From Lachnospiraceae bacterium (lineage in GTDB: Bacteria > Bacillota > Clostridia > Lachnospirales > Lachnospiraceae), in contig JAKSRZ010000010.1 of assembly GCA_024403375.1 (NCBI GenBank), positions 1 through 33,175 of the forward strand: a stretch of 33,175 bases of DNA, in the 5' to 3' direction. Shown in pieces: positions 1 to 8,604 of this stretch (position 1 is the stretch's first letter; each line of letters begins with the position of its first letter). Under the pieces are notes generated by a model. The model did no database searches, was not told where the DNA came from, and was given only the letters and a program-made list of their open reading frames with translations. The translations under genes were made by a program, and so were the position numbers.

Positions 1-173
1 TTCACAATCTGCCAGTGAGCCAGATCGGCAGACTTCATGATCGGCACTCCCGGGCAAAGATTCATCGTAGTGCTGACCATATAAAAGGTGTCACCCCTTC
101 TGATGATATCAAGATCCGGAATGTCCGAATAAACTGTAGGGTATGTGATTTTGGTAAATTCTTTTTCTGACAT
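1..173 (-). CDS. Glycoside hydrolase family 43 protein, N-terminal fragment
   Basis: This is the first 57 residues of a protein that runs off the left edge of the window. Seen: it starts MSEKEFTKITYPTVY, then SDIPDLDIIRRGDTFY and a PIMKSADLAHW segment. This is the first blade of the five-bladed propeller of GH43 beta-xylosidases and alpha-L-arabinofuranosidases; Asp20 in PDLD aligns with the general base Asp of the family. There is no signal peptide, so the enzyme is probably cytoplasmic and acts on imported oligosaccharides. It begins 18 bases after the stop of the GH127 gene on the same strand, so the two are probably cotranscribed. Family assignment is good; the substrate cannot be told from this fragment. 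Confidence 0.8.
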   Translation of the reverse strand, partial: MSEKEFTKITYPTVYSDIPDLDIIRRGDTFYMVSTTMNLCPGVPIMKSADLAHWQIV

Positions 174-191
174 ATCTCTTTTTCTGCCTCG

Positions 192-2039
192 TTACTTTTT
201 TGTTTTGAAATATATCTGATAAGGCTGGTATCCGATTTCATTAAGCTTAATGAAATTAATACCGGGATCCTGATTTTCTGTTCGATAGAAGGTTCTGAAA
301 TCTCCCCACTGTCTTTCGGTATCTGCAGTAAGCTCATCCTCAGGCTTCTCGTTTTCAAGATACAGAATTCTTTCTTCAGCTGTAATACCTGCCAGAACAT
401 CAGGGCCATAAAGGTACGCAATCATCGTATCGTCATCAGGAAGGGACACTGTTTTAAGTCCGATGGGAAGAATAACCGTAACCTTATCTCCTGCCTTCCA
501 CGTTCTGTCCACAACCACAAATGCAGAGGTTTCATCAGTCTCTGCCACAGCCTCATCATTAACATATACTGCTGCCTTATCAGTAATCCAATCAGGAATA
601 CGAAGGTTCATCTTAAAGTTAACGTCCTCTTCTGAATTTATGGTAATCTCGTATTTCCTGAAACCGGGCTTATTTGCATAAAATGCAGCCGTATCACCAA
701 GTGTCTGACGTGCATTGTTTTCTGAGCAGGTCATAAGGCTTCCGTTAAGGTAATCCTGACGAAGTCCAAGTTTCACCTTGGTGTTCCCGATAGTGAATTC
801 AGCAGATGAATTAAAATACATTGTTACGTAGAGATTATCTTCGTTCTGATAAAATATTCTATGGTTAAGTGAAGCATTTGCCTGCACCATTGTTCCATGG
901 CAGCAGAAAAAGCTGTCCATTTCGCCGGCCCAGTCCTTGCGGCTGCCTGCCTTCATCGGAAGGAAATAGGTAAGAAGCCCGTGACCCGGTTTTCCGTCTT
1001 TTGGTTCTCCCTGCCAATAGGTCTGTGCGAATATTCCGTTCTGAACATTATATTCAATGTAATGCATATATTCAGGATCCGCTGTCTGTCTGAAAAGGAA
1101 TTCAGCAAGACGAATCATGTTATATACAGTGCAATGCTCCTGGTTCTTGTCTCCCAAACGTGCCTTGAGCTTTAACATGGGAGTCCAGATTTCTCCCTGA
1201 GTCTGTCCTCTTGTGGCAAAATAGCCTCTGTCAGTTACTGCACACTTCCAGTATGCTTCACAGATTTTAAGCCACTTTTCTTCTCCTGTAACCTCATATG
1301 CACGTGCACATCCCAGAACCTCCGGAATTGTGGTGTTGGCGTGCATATTTGTAAGTACATCCTTCCCCTCAAGAAGTCTGTCGAAAAGTCTTCCTCTGTA
1401 ATATCTGTCCATAAGAGTTCTGTACTTTTCTTTTCCTGTTATGCTGAACAGATCCGTCCAGATTTCCAGCATACCACCTGTTTCGGTATCCAGAATGTTA
1501 TCGAACTCTTCTCTTGAAAATTTGCCGCTCCATCTGTAGAACCAGTCTGCAAGCTTATCTGCCACCTCGAGAGCCTTATCAATTCCCATAAGTCTGTAAA
1601 CATCAATAAGCCCCATAAACAGTTTGTGAACCGTATACTGGGGTGCCCAGACCTGCTTTCCTGTTTCCAACCAGTAAAAATACTTTTCCGGAATGGAGCA
1701 TGCCCATTCTCCGCCGTTATCTTTCTGGCAAAGCTGAAGCTCGTCGATGAGTGTCTGTGCCTTTGCCTTTATTTCCACGTCCCCGGTTTCTTCATAGTGG
1801 AGTGCTGCCGCTGAAAGCCAGTGTCCGAAAAAGTGACCTCTGAGCTGGCAGGAAGGATCTTCCCAGCCGTTCATTGCGTCGAGGTCCATTCCTCTTCCTG
1901 TATATCTTCCTGCCTCGAGCTGAAAGTTTCGTAACAAATATTTGTTCTGCAGTTTCATGAGATATTCCCTGTTTCTCATTTCTCTGCGTCGTAATTCCCC
2001 CTCATAAATCTTTACGTTCTGCCCGCGTAACTCCTTCAT
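192..2039 (-). CDS. GH127-type (DUF1680) beta-L-arabinofuranosidase
   Basis: A 615-aa protein predicted to remove terminal beta-L-arabinofuranose from oligosaccharides. GH127 enzymes use a cysteine nucleophile held by a zinc ion. Seen: Glu301-His-Cys303 in EHCTVYNM and Cys379-Cys380 in FFCCHGT match the Glu-x-Cys and Cys-Cys zinc/nucleophile set of the family, with Cys379 the expected nucleophile. The N-terminal two thirds read as an (alpha/alpha)6 barrel (GHFFGHWLSAAAL, HANTTIPEVLG) and the last third as beta-sandwich (NLRIPDW). There is no signal peptide, so it should be intracellular. It follows the surface protein gene by 16 bases and precedes the GH43 gene. The related family GH146 shares the same residues, so exact specificity is open. 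Confidence 0.86.
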   Translation of the reverse strand: MKELRGQNVKIYEGELRRREMRNREYLMKLQNKYLLRNFQLEAGRYTGRGMDLDAMNGWEDPSCQLRGHFFGHWLSAAALHYEETGDVEIKAKAQTLIDELQLCQKDNGGEWACSIPEKYFYWLETGKQVWAPQYTVHKLFMGLIDVYRLMGIDKALEVADKLADWFYRWSGKFSREEFDNILDTETGGMLEIWTDLFSITGKEKYRTLMDRYYRGRLFDRLLEGKDVLTNMHANTTIPEVLGCARAYEVTGEEKWLKICEAYWKCAVTDRGYFATRGQTQGEIWTPMLKLKARLGDKNQEHCTVYNMIRLAEFLFRQTADPEYMHYIEYNVQNGIFAQTYWQGEPKDGKPGHGLLTYFLPMKAGSRKDWAGEMDSFFCCHGTMVQANASLNHRIFYQNEDNLYVTMYFNSSAEFTIGNTKVKLGLRQDYLNGSLMTCSENNARQTLGDTAAFYANKPGFRKYEITINSEEDVNFKMNLRIPDWITDKAAVYVNDEAVAETDETSAFVVVDRTWKAGDKVTVILPIGLKTVSLPDDDTMIAYLYGPDVLAGITAEERILYLENEKPEDELTADTERQWGDFRTFYRTENQDPGINFIKLNEIGYQPYQIYFKTKK

Positions 2040-2055
2040 AAAATACCTCCGACTG

Positions 2056-3414
2056 TTATTTTTCTTTTCTCACGTTAAATACAATCAATGTTGTAATCAC
2101 GATTACCACAAGAATTCCCGAAATAATTATAATCGCCTTTTTTGTGTTCACTTCTCCCTCATCTACTATATCGGTATTATTTTCCCCGGACTGAACAGGT
2201 ATCATGGTAGGTATTTCTGTGGGAGCAGGTGTAAATGTGGCTGTAGGTACCGGTGTTGATGTGGCTGTAGGCTCCGGTGTAGGCGTTGGTGTGGGTGTAG
2301 ATGTGGGTGTAGGTGTCATATAGATATTATATTTGTCCGTATACGTGTATCCGCAGTTCAGGCACGTATATGTGCTGAAGCCAAAGCTTCCCGGCACAGC
2401 CTCTGTTATGATTTCCTCATATACGGGTTCCTCACAGGGTTCCGGATACAGATTTTTGTCATAGACTTTTATTTCGTGACGTATGCTTTTATCCTTTGAA
2501 TCTACTACCGTGTCTCCGTACTTATTTCCTGAAAACTTGAATCTCCAGCTCATTATTTCTCCGATTAATGAGGCACAATAAGCACGTCGGTCCCTGTTAT
2601 CCTCGAAGAAATGAATTGTACCGTTTACAACATTATCTTTAACACGTCCACTATATTCCACTCCCTTAGGAAATGGAATGTATATTCCGGCAATTCCGCC
2701 GTTGTGAGCGTATCCGTGTTCAGAGACGTAGCCCTGAATATCAATATTACAGCCTTCCGTATCAACAAAGCCCCCCGCAAAAACACCTCCAAGAAACTGT
2801 TCATCCCGTTCGGCAGCATTTTTATCAATGCAGATCAAAGTGAGCTTTATATCACATTCTTCAATAGTACCTTTTCCGTATCCGATTACTCCGCCAACGC
2901 CGAACATGGGTGCGTCAACTCGTAATTCCAACAGCCCTGTCATGGAACAGTTTCTTATGGTTCCATCCTCCAGAAAACCGGCAATTCCGCCAATGAAAGT
3001 ATTTCCTTCCTTATCCACCTTGATTCTTTCATTTACAAGATTAAGGTTTTCGACATTTCCGCTAAGCACAGAAAAAAGCCCTGCGAATTCTGTATCGTAC
3101 AGCTTATAATTTCCGCAGTATGTAGTTCTTATTTCTGCACCGGTTCCGTTAACTGTAAGGTTCAGAACAGAATGGCCGTTTCCGTCAAGGTTTCCCCCGA
3201 ATTCAAAGGGGATCCATTCAATCTCCGAAAGGTCAATGTCCTCCATAAGCACATATGTATCAAAGGGCGCTGTTCTGATATTCATCATATCCTCAGCGGT
3301 GTGTATCTCGTGCACCTCTTCCGCCTTGACTGCATTTTTTTCAGCCGATCCCATTACCACAAAAATAATTCCCAAAATAAGAAAAATTCTTTTTATATAA
3401 CCTGTTTTTTTCAT
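2056..3414 (-). CDS. Membrane-anchored surface protein with GLUG-like repeats and Pro/Thr stalk
   Basis: A 452-aa exported protein with no recognised catalytic domain. In order: an N-terminal signal segment (residues about 8-30, IFLILGIIFVVMG); a beta-helix-like region (about 40-310) with repeated GG-I-G and G-I-NC elements resembling GLUG motifs (GGNLDGNGHSVLNL, GGIAGFLEDGTIRNC); a small Cys-x2-Cys segment (TYTCLNCGYTYTD, about 350); a Thr/Pro/Ser-rich stalk (about 370-410); and a C-terminal membrane helix with a short basic tail (GILVVIVITTLIVFNVRKEK). There is no LPxTG sorting signal. It heads an operon with GH127 and GH43 genes, which suggests capture or presentation of arabinose-containing polymers; that role is inference. 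A GAGGCG ribosome binding site supports the start. Confidence 0.72.
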   Translation of the reverse strand: MKKTGYIKRIFLILGIIFVVMGSAEKNAVKAEEVHEIHTAEDMMNIRTAPFDTYVLMEDIDLSEIEWIPFEFGGNLDGNGHSVLNLTVNGTGAEIRTTYCGNYKLYDTEFAGLFSVLSGNVENLNLVNERIKVDKEGNTFIGGIAGFLEDGTIRNCSMTGLLELRVDAPMFGVGGVIGYGKGTIEECDIKLTLICIDKNAAERDEQFLGGVFAGGFVDTEGCNIDIQGYVSEHGYAHNGGIAGIYIPFPKGVEYSGRVKDNVVNGTIHFFEDNRDRRAYCASLIGEIMSWRFKFSGNKYGDTVVDSKDKSIRHEIKVYDKNLYPEPCEEPVYEEIITEAVPGSFGFSTYTCLNCGYTYTDKYNIYMTPTPTSTPTPTPTPEPTATSTPVPTATFTPAPTEIPTMIPVQSGENNTDIVDEGEVNTKKAIIIISGILVVIVITTLIVFNVRKEK

Positions 3415-3432
3415 ATTCGCCTCTGAAAAGTA

Positions 3433-3463
3433 GAAAAAGCTACCTGCAGCATCTGCAGATAGC
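3433..3463 (-). terminator. Rho-independent terminator after pta
   Basis: Read on the minus strand, an 11-bp stem (arms 3439-3449 and 3453-3463, one G-T wobble, 3-base loop) is followed by five T and a T-rich stretch. It begins 8 bases after the pta stop and ends only about 20 bases before the start of the surface protein gene. Confidence 0.8.
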
Positions 3464-3471
3464 CTGATATT

Positions 3472-4470
3472 TTACATACTCTGTGCCTGTACAACCGTAA
3501 TTGCAATAACGCCTACAATGTCCTCCCAGAAGCAACCTCTGGAAAGATCGTTAACAGGTGCTGCAAGGCCCTGAATCAAGCTGTAAGCTTCCGCTTTCGC
3601 AAATCTCTGTATAAGCTTATATCCAATGTTTCCCGCCTCAATATTGGGGAAAATGAGAACGTTTGCTTTTCCTGCAACCGGTGAGTCAGGTGCCTTGGAA
3701 GCCGCAACCTCGGGAACGATTGCTGCATCCAGCTGAAGTTCACCGTCAAGTTTAACGTTTGGATACTGTTCTTTTGCAATTTTAACTGCTGTCTGCACCT
3801 TATCTACAAATGCATGCTTGGCAGATCCTTTTGTTGAGTGGCAAAGAAATGCAACTCTTGCTTCCTTTCCCATAAGTGCTTCGTAGGTCTCTGCAGTATC
3901 AGCACCGATCTCCGCCAGCTGTTCAGCATCAGGATCCTGGGTAAGTGCACAGTCCGCACAGGCAACTATACCATCGTCACCAAACTCGCAATTGGGAATG
4001 TCAAACATGAACACTGCTGAAGCCAGCTTCTTGCCGGGCGCTGTCTTAATAATCTGAAGTGCAGGTCTTAATGTATTGGCTGTAGAATGGCAGCAGCCTG
4101 AAACAAGTCCGTCTGCGTCCTTCATCTTAACCATCATAACCGCAAATGTTGTTCTGTCATTAAGGAGAGCCTCTCTTGCAAGTTCAGGAGTCATACCCTT
4201 ATTCTTTCTTATCTCTGTAAGGGCCTCTACATATGTTTCCAGCTTATCTGACTTTTCCGGATCAATAATCTGAATTCCTGTAAGGTCAAGGCCGTATTTC
4301 TTCGCATCCGCATTAATAACTTCCTCATTGCCGATAAGGATAAGGTATGCTGTTTCCAGTTCCATGACCTTTGCTGCGGCTCTTAATGTTCTTTCGTCCT
4401 CTGACTCAGGAAGTACGATGGTTTTTCTGTTCTGTCTTGCTCTTGCATTTATATGCTCTAAAAATGACAT
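3472..4470 (-). CDS. pta: Phosphate acetyltransferase
   Basis: A 332-aa short-form Pta that interconverts acetyl-CoA plus phosphate with acetyl phosphate plus CoA in the cytoplasm; the length is normal. Seen: IVLPESEDERTLRAA near the N-terminus, DADGLVSGCCHSTANT, RPALQIIKTAPG and the C-terminal GLAAPVNDLSRGC, which are diagnostic of the Pta family rather than phosphotransbutyrylase. An AAGGAGG site lies 7 bases before the ATG. It lies 11 bases after a kinase gene on the same strand, so kinase and Pta are cotranscribed. Oddly, the partner kinase is of the butyrate kinase family and not AckA. The gene is closed by a strong terminator. Confidence 0.93.
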   Translation of the reverse strand: MSFLEHINARARQNRKTIVLPESEDERTLRAAAKVMELETAYLILIGNEEVINADAKKYGLDLTGIQIIDPEKSDKLETYVEALTEIRKNKGMTPELAREALLNDRTTFAVMMVKMKDADGLVSGCCHSTANTLRPALQIIKTAPGKKLASAVFMFDIPNCEFGDDGIVACADCALTQDPDAEQLAEIGADTAETYEALMGKEARVAFLCHSTKGSAKHAFVDKVQTAVKIAKEQYPNVKLDGELQLDAAIVPEVAASKAPDSPVAGKANVLIFPNIEAGNIGYKLIQRFAKAEAYSLIQGLAAPVNDLSRGCFWEDIVGVIAITVVQAQSM

Positions 4471-4481
4471 AATTATCCTCC

Positions 4482-5588
4482 TTAAAATGAAAAGCCCTTA
4501 AATACAGGCTCGCCTGTGTAAGTTTTAGCCTTTTCTTCACCGCGAAGCACTCTGAGTGCACCATCTCTCATAGCCTCATGCTCAAGTTCTCCGGGATAAA
4601 CGGAAACAGGAGCAATCCATTCGCAATTAGCCTTTATAGTATCAATTATATCCTGGAAACGCATAAGACCGCCTGTAAGCACAATGCCGTCCACTTTGCC
4701 CTGAAGTACTGCCGCCATGGCACCAATGGATTTGGAAATCTGATAGGAAATGGCACTCCAGATAAGTGTTGCTTTTTCATCGCCCTCATCCACCATCTGA
4801 TGAACAGTATCTGCATTGGAGGTTCCAAACCATGAGGAAAGGCCACCTGCCGCTGAACAAAGCTTTCTCATTTCTTCCTTTGGTGTATCGAAAAGAAGTC
4901 TGACCACATCGGTTACAGCCATTGTACCCATTCGTGTAGGTGTCATAGGACCATCACCGCCGGATCCATCATTTGTATCTACCATTTTGCCCTTTTTGTG
5001 AGCGGTAATAGTAATTCCACCGTCAATGTGACAGACAATAAGGTTTAAGTCCTCATATTTACGTCCCAGCTTCTTCGCATGTTCACGTGCTGTAGCCTTC
5101 TGGTTAAGTGCATGCGTTGCTGATGTTCTGTAAATCCCTTTAACGCCGGTGATTCTTGCAACATTTTCCAGCTCATCAACCACAATGGGATCAACAGTAA
5201 ACATTTTTCCGCCATAAAGCTCGTTGAACTTTTTAGCAAGCTGCACGCCCAGCATACTGGAGTGATACACTCCGCCCTTTGCTGCCCTTGTATCTTCTAT
5301 AAGTTTGTCGTCTATTGTATATGTGCCACCTTCAAGGGGACAGCATGCGCCACCTCGTCCCACAATGGCATCAACACCTGTCAGATCAATGTTATTGTCC
5401 TCCAGCCATTTCTTTATAACTTCCATACGATAATCCAGCTGGTCGTTAATCGTAGGAAATGTCAGTAAAATCGAAGAATCGTGAAAAACGTTAGCCTTCA
5501 CGACGCTTTTTTCATTCTCAAAGTATTCAATTTTTGTTGATGTGCTTCCCGGATTAATAACCAGGATCTTAAAGATCTGTTCTGACAT
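4482..5588 (-). CDS. buk: Butyrate-kinase-family acyl kinase
   Basis: A 368-aa ASKHA-fold kinase making ATP from an acyl phosphate. Seen: ILVINPGSTSTKI (phosphate 1 loop), VGRGGACCPLEGGTY, VDPIVVDEL, HALNQKA, KYEDLNLIV and GIVLTGGLM, all typical of butyrate kinase and clearly different from acetate kinase (which has INxGSSSLK). Deviations: the usual HMGGG phosphate-binding stretch is HIDGG at 187-191, and the following DGEGP-like region is altered to GGDGPMTPTRMG. It is the first gene of the operon with pta, so its physiological substrate may be acetyl or propionyl phosphate or a branched acyl phosphate rather than butyryl phosphate; that is inference. A TTGAGGTC site precedes the start. The gene symbol reflects family only. 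Confidence 0.85.
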   Translation of the reverse strand: MSEQIFKILVINPGSTSTKIEYFENEKSVVKANVFHDSSILLTFPTINDQLDYRMEVIKKWLEDNNIDLTGVDAIVGRGGACCPLEGGTYTIDDKLIEDTRAAKGGVYHSSMLGVQLAKKFNELYGGKMFTVDPIVVDELENVARITGVKGIYRTSATHALNQKATAREHAKKLGRKYEDLNLIVCHIDGGITITAHKKGKMVDTNDGSGGDGPMTPTRMGTMAVTDVVRLLFDTPKEEMRKLCSAAGGLSSWFGTSNADTVHQMVDEGDEKATLIWSAISYQISKSIGAMAAVLQGKVDGIVLTGGLMRFQDIIDTIKANCEWIAPVSVYPGELEHEAMRDGALRVLRGEEKAKTYTGEPVFKGFSF

Positions 5589-5768
5589 AATGCTATGACC
5601 TCAACGCTTTAATGTTTTATAGTAGCGAAGTATACACCAGATTAAAGAAATATGCACGTGTTTTTTTCGCAAATATTGCTTGTTTCTAATTATACTCCTG
5701 GCAAAATAAAAGAAGATTACCACAAGCAATGTACTTATAATAATAAACAAAGAAAGGAAGGATTTATC

Positions 5769-7019
5769 ATGAAAAAGAAAATATTGTTGTTAGTTGCAGC
5801 ACTGGCCCTCGTTATGCTGGCTGCCTGCGGCAAAAATACACCTGTTCAGCCCACAGAGCCTGTACCTACGGAAGCAACTGAACCGACTTCCACACCGGCT
5901 CCCACAGCAACACCTGAACCCACCGCAACCTCTACACCCACTCCAACTCCCGAACCTACGGCGACACCTACCCCTGAACCGCTTATTGCACTTAAGGATG
6001 TATTCGCCGAGCACGGTATGAAGTGTGGCACATGCGTTACCGGACAGATGCTGAACACACCTAAATACAAAGAAATGATTCTCTCAAACTTCAGCAGCGT
6101 TACTATGGAAAACGCCATGAAGCCCGACGCCATTCTTGATCAGCAGAAAAGTGCTGCTAAGAATGATGATGTAGTAAGCTTCTCTGCCGAAGCAAAGAAA
6201 ATATTGGATTTTGCAAAGGAAAACAATTTGGGAGTCAGAGGTCATACTCTTGTATGGCACAGTCAGACACCTGAGTGGCTCTTCCGTGAAGGTTACAGCA
6301 AAACCGGCGAGCTTGTAGGAAGAGACGAAATGCTTCGCCGTATGGACACCTTCTTTGATCAGGTATTCACTTTCCTTAAGGAGAACGGCTATTCCGATAT
6401 CGTTTATGCATACGACGTAGCAAACGAGTGCTGGATGGAGGATGGCTCCATGCGTGAAAGCCTCTGGAGACAGACCATCGGTGACGATTACATCTACGAA
6501 GCTTTCAAAACCGCAAAAAAATATGCTCCTGAGCACATTGACCTTTATTACAATGACTACAATGAGCAGTTCAAGACAGAAACCCTTGTAAACTTTGTGG
6601 AATCCCTTAAGGACGCTGACGGCAACTACCTGATTGACGGTGTTGGCTTCCAGGCTCACCTCTATACATCAGATGATCTGGTTGCATACTTTGACACAGT
6701 CGATAAGCTTTCCGCCCTCGGAATCAAGGTTTCTCTTACAGAGTTGGACGTATGTCTCGGAAAATATCAGGGCTATCTTCCCAACACCGATAACAACCTT
6801 AAAACTCAGGGTCGCTTCTATTATGACCTTATCAATGGTATTTTCTCAAGAGTCGATGCCGGAACATTAAATACAAATTCACTTACATTCTGGGGCTTTG
6901 CAGACCGTCTCTCCTGGAGATCCGAAGCTTATCCTCTCCTCTTCAATATTGTATTGATGCCCAAATACTCCTTCTATGGAGCTGCTCAGGTTAAAGAGCA
7001 GGCCGGTTTTGAAGAATAA
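5769..7019 (+). CDS. GH10 endo-1,4-beta-xylanase lipoprotein
   Basis: A 416-aa secreted, lipid-anchored xylanase that cuts the beta-1,4-xylan backbone outside the cell. Seen: a type II signal peptide with lipobox LAAC (Cys20); a Pro/Thr/Glu linker (about 25-70); then a GH10 barrel. Motifs are VRGHTLVWHSQTPEW, DVANECW with acid/base Glu220, FQAHLY, and TELDV with nucleophile Glu325. The usual DVVNE is DVANE, a mild change. There is no carbohydrate-binding module. The start at 5769 is preferred over an upstream in-frame ATG because it follows GAAAGGAAGG and begins the signal peptide. The gene stands alone, divergent from the kinase-pta operon; bases 5589-5768 show no convincing promoter to me. 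Confidence 0.94.
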   Translation: MKKKILLLVAALALVMLAACGKNTPVQPTEPVPTEATEPTSTPAPTATPEPTATSTPTPTPEPTATPTPEPLIALKDVFAEHGMKCGTCVTGQMLNTPKYKEMILSNFSSVTMENAMKPDAILDQQKSAAKNDDVVSFSAEAKKILDFAKENNLGVRGHTLVWHSQTPEWLFREGYSKTGELVGRDEMLRRMDTFFDQVFTFLKENGYSDIVYAYDVANECWMEDGSMRESLWRQTIGDDYIYEAFKTAKKYAPEHIDLYYNDYNEQFKTETLVNFVESLKDADGNYLIDGVGFQAHLYTSDDLVAYFDTVDKLSALGIKVSLTELDVCLGKYQGYLPNTDNNLKTQGRFYYDLINGIFSRVDAGTLNTNSLTFWGFADRLSWRSEAYPLLFNIVLMPKYSFYGAAQVKEQAGFEE

Positions 7020-7032
7020 TCAATCGAGTACA

Positions 7033-7067
7033 AAAATATCTCCCGAAATCAATCCGGGAGATATTTT
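7033..7067. terminator. Bidirectional terminator between xylanase and MATE gene
   Basis: A perfect 13-bp stem (7033-7045 and 7055-7067, loop of 9) has A-rich left and T-rich right flanks, so it can stop transcription from both convergent genes. Confidence 0.88.
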
Positions 7068-7077
7068 TTATTGTTAC

Positions 7078-8457
7078 TTATTGAGGAACATGCTCCATAT
7101 CCGCAAATACCGATTTCTTACGGTAGTATAAGTATCTGAACCAGGCTGATATTCCTGCCATAGACCATACAACGCCTACAGACCACCAGATGCCCCATAC
7201 ACCAATTGCGGGAATAGATGTAAGTAAGAAGGGTACCGTAAATCGTCCCAGAACTTCTATTACACCATTATAAATCGAGAAGAATACGTCTCCCAGGCCA
7301 TTAAGAACACCTCTTACAGTATAGATAAGGCCAAGGAAAATGTAAAACCAGCTGTTTATTTTAAGTGCCTTAGCCACCATATCAATGACTGCGATTTCAT
7401 CCTTCTTAATGAAAATCATAGCAATATTTCTTCCGAACAGCTGCATAATCACAAACATAATAACTGTAAACGCGGCCATAAGTATGATTCCCTGCTTCAG
7501 GCCGTTTTGTACTCGATCTTTCTTTCTGGCACCATAATTCTGTCCGGTATATGTGGAAAGGGCCGCACTCAGTGTCTGATAAGGCATGTGCACCAGCTGC
7601 TCAATTCGGCTTGTTGCAGTAAACGCTGCAACTACGCCTTCAATAATCGTCTCAAAGGAATTTACAACTCTCTGCACTGCCATGGTGGAGACTGCGATTA
7701 AGGCAAACTGCAATGACAACGGAACACCGACTCTTATAGCCTTTTTTGTAACTATCTTATCAAACTTCCAGTCTTCCTTTTCAAGCTTGAAATAAGGATT
7801 GGTAAGAACCGCATAAGTAATACTTCCTATAGCCGACACAAACTGGGAAATGATGGTGGCTATACCTGCACCGGCAACGCTTAATCCCAATCCTCTAACA
7901 AATATCAGGTCAAGAATCGCATTCAGTGTACAGGAAAAAATAAGGAAGTACAGAGGAGTTTTTGAATCTCCCAAAGCTCTCAGCATTGATGAAATGAAAT
8001 TATACAAGGAAACAAAAAGCATACCGCAACAGATAATTCGCATGTATGTTATTGAATCCGACAGCAACTCTTCCGGAGTATGCAGGAAAACCAGCAGTCC
8101 CTCTGCCGCAAGAAAGGCCGTAATTGCCACAATTGCAGGGAATATCAGCATTATATAGCCAACATTTGTAATACAACGCTTAACGTTCTTCTTATCACCG
8201 CTGCCGAAATATTGAGAAGTAACGATTCCACCGCCGTTACCTATACCATTACACAGTGCAAAGAAGAGGAATGTCAGCGAATTGGTGGCACCAATAGATG
8301 CCAGAGCATCCTTTCCTACAAACTTTCCAACAACAACTGAGTCAACAATATTATAGAGCTGCTGGAAAATATTTCCGATAAGCATGGGTATTGAAAAAGT
8401 AATTAACAACTTGACAGTGTTGCCCTCTGTCATATTCAGAGTATTATCTTTTGCCAT
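7078..8457 (-). CDS. MATE family multidrug/organic cation exporter
   Basis: A 459-aa membrane protein with about 12 predicted transmembrane helices that exports drugs or metabolites by cation antiport. Seen: the N-terminal PMLIGNIFQQLYNIVDSVVVG, the FFALCNGIGNGGGIVTSQYFG stretch and its second-half counterpart (SRIEQLVHMPYQTLSAALSTYTGQNYGA) are typical of the MATE half-repeats. The start MAKDNTLNMTEGN is chosen over an ATG 17 codons earlier because GTGAGGT lies just upstream and MATE proteins commonly start this way. The gene is monocistronic, with its own promoter and a shared terminator with the convergent xylanase gene. The substrate cannot be predicted. Confidence 0.92.
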   Translation of the reverse strand: MAKDNTLNMTEGNTVKLLITFSIPMLIGNIFQQLYNIVDSVVVGKFVGKDALASIGATNSLTFLFFALCNGIGNGGGIVTSQYFGSGDKKNVKRCITNVGYIMLIFPAIVAITAFLAAEGLLVFLHTPEELLSDSITYMRIICCGMLFVSLYNFISSMLRALGDSKTPLYFLIFSCTLNAILDLIFVRGLGLSVAGAGIATIISQFVSAIGSITYAVLTNPYFKLEKEDWKFDKIVTKKAIRVGVPLSLQFALIAVSTMAVQRVVNSFETIIEGVVAAFTATSRIEQLVHMPYQTLSAALSTYTGQNYGARKKDRVQNGLKQGIILMAAFTVIMFVIMQLFGRNIAMIFIKKDEIAVIDMVAKALKINSWFYIFLGLIYTVRGVLNGLGDVFFSIYNGVIEVLGRFTVPFLLTSIPAIGVWGIWWSVGVVWSMAGISAWFRYLYYRKKSVFADMEHVPQ

Positions 8458-8499
8458 ATACAACCTCACGATTGAAAAAATATATCTATTATCCCACGA

Positions 8500-8528
8500 A
8501 TAATACATAACACTTCTTTGAAAAGCAA
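8500..8528 (-). promoter_or_regulatory. Promoter of the MATE gene
   Basis: On the minus strand, TTGCTT (8523-8528), a 17-base spacer and TATTAT (8500-8505) form a sigma-A-type promoter about 45 bases before the start. Confidence 0.6.
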
Positions 8529-8553
8529 TGTAATAACAATAAACAAAAATTGT

Positions 8554-8599
8554 AAAAAAAGAGACAAAGCTTAACTTTGTATAAAGTCAGCTTTGTCTC
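8554..8599 (-). terminator. Terminator of the GH35/lipoprotein operon
   Basis: An 11-bp perfect stem (8561-8571 with 8589-8599) has a smaller ACTTT/AAAGT stem inside its loop. Read on the minus strand it is followed by seven T (8554-8560). It starts 5 bases after the lipoprotein stop. Confidence 0.88.
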
Positions 8600-8604
8600 C
8601 AAAC

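Noticed and set aside
4482..5588. Acetate kinase
   Set aside because: The motifs INPGSTSTKI, VGRGG and VDPIVVDEL belong to butyrate kinase; AckA is longer and has a different first loop.
5652..5768. Longer start for the xylanase
   Set aside because: The extra 39 residues are not signal-like and lack a ribosome binding site; the ATG at 5769 follows GAAAGGAAGG and begins a proper lipoprotein signal.
5790..6133. Reading frames rich in Gly, Val and Cys opposite the xylanase linker
   Set aside because: They are antisense or frame-shifted readings of the Pro/Thr linker codons; the GH10 frame explains the region.
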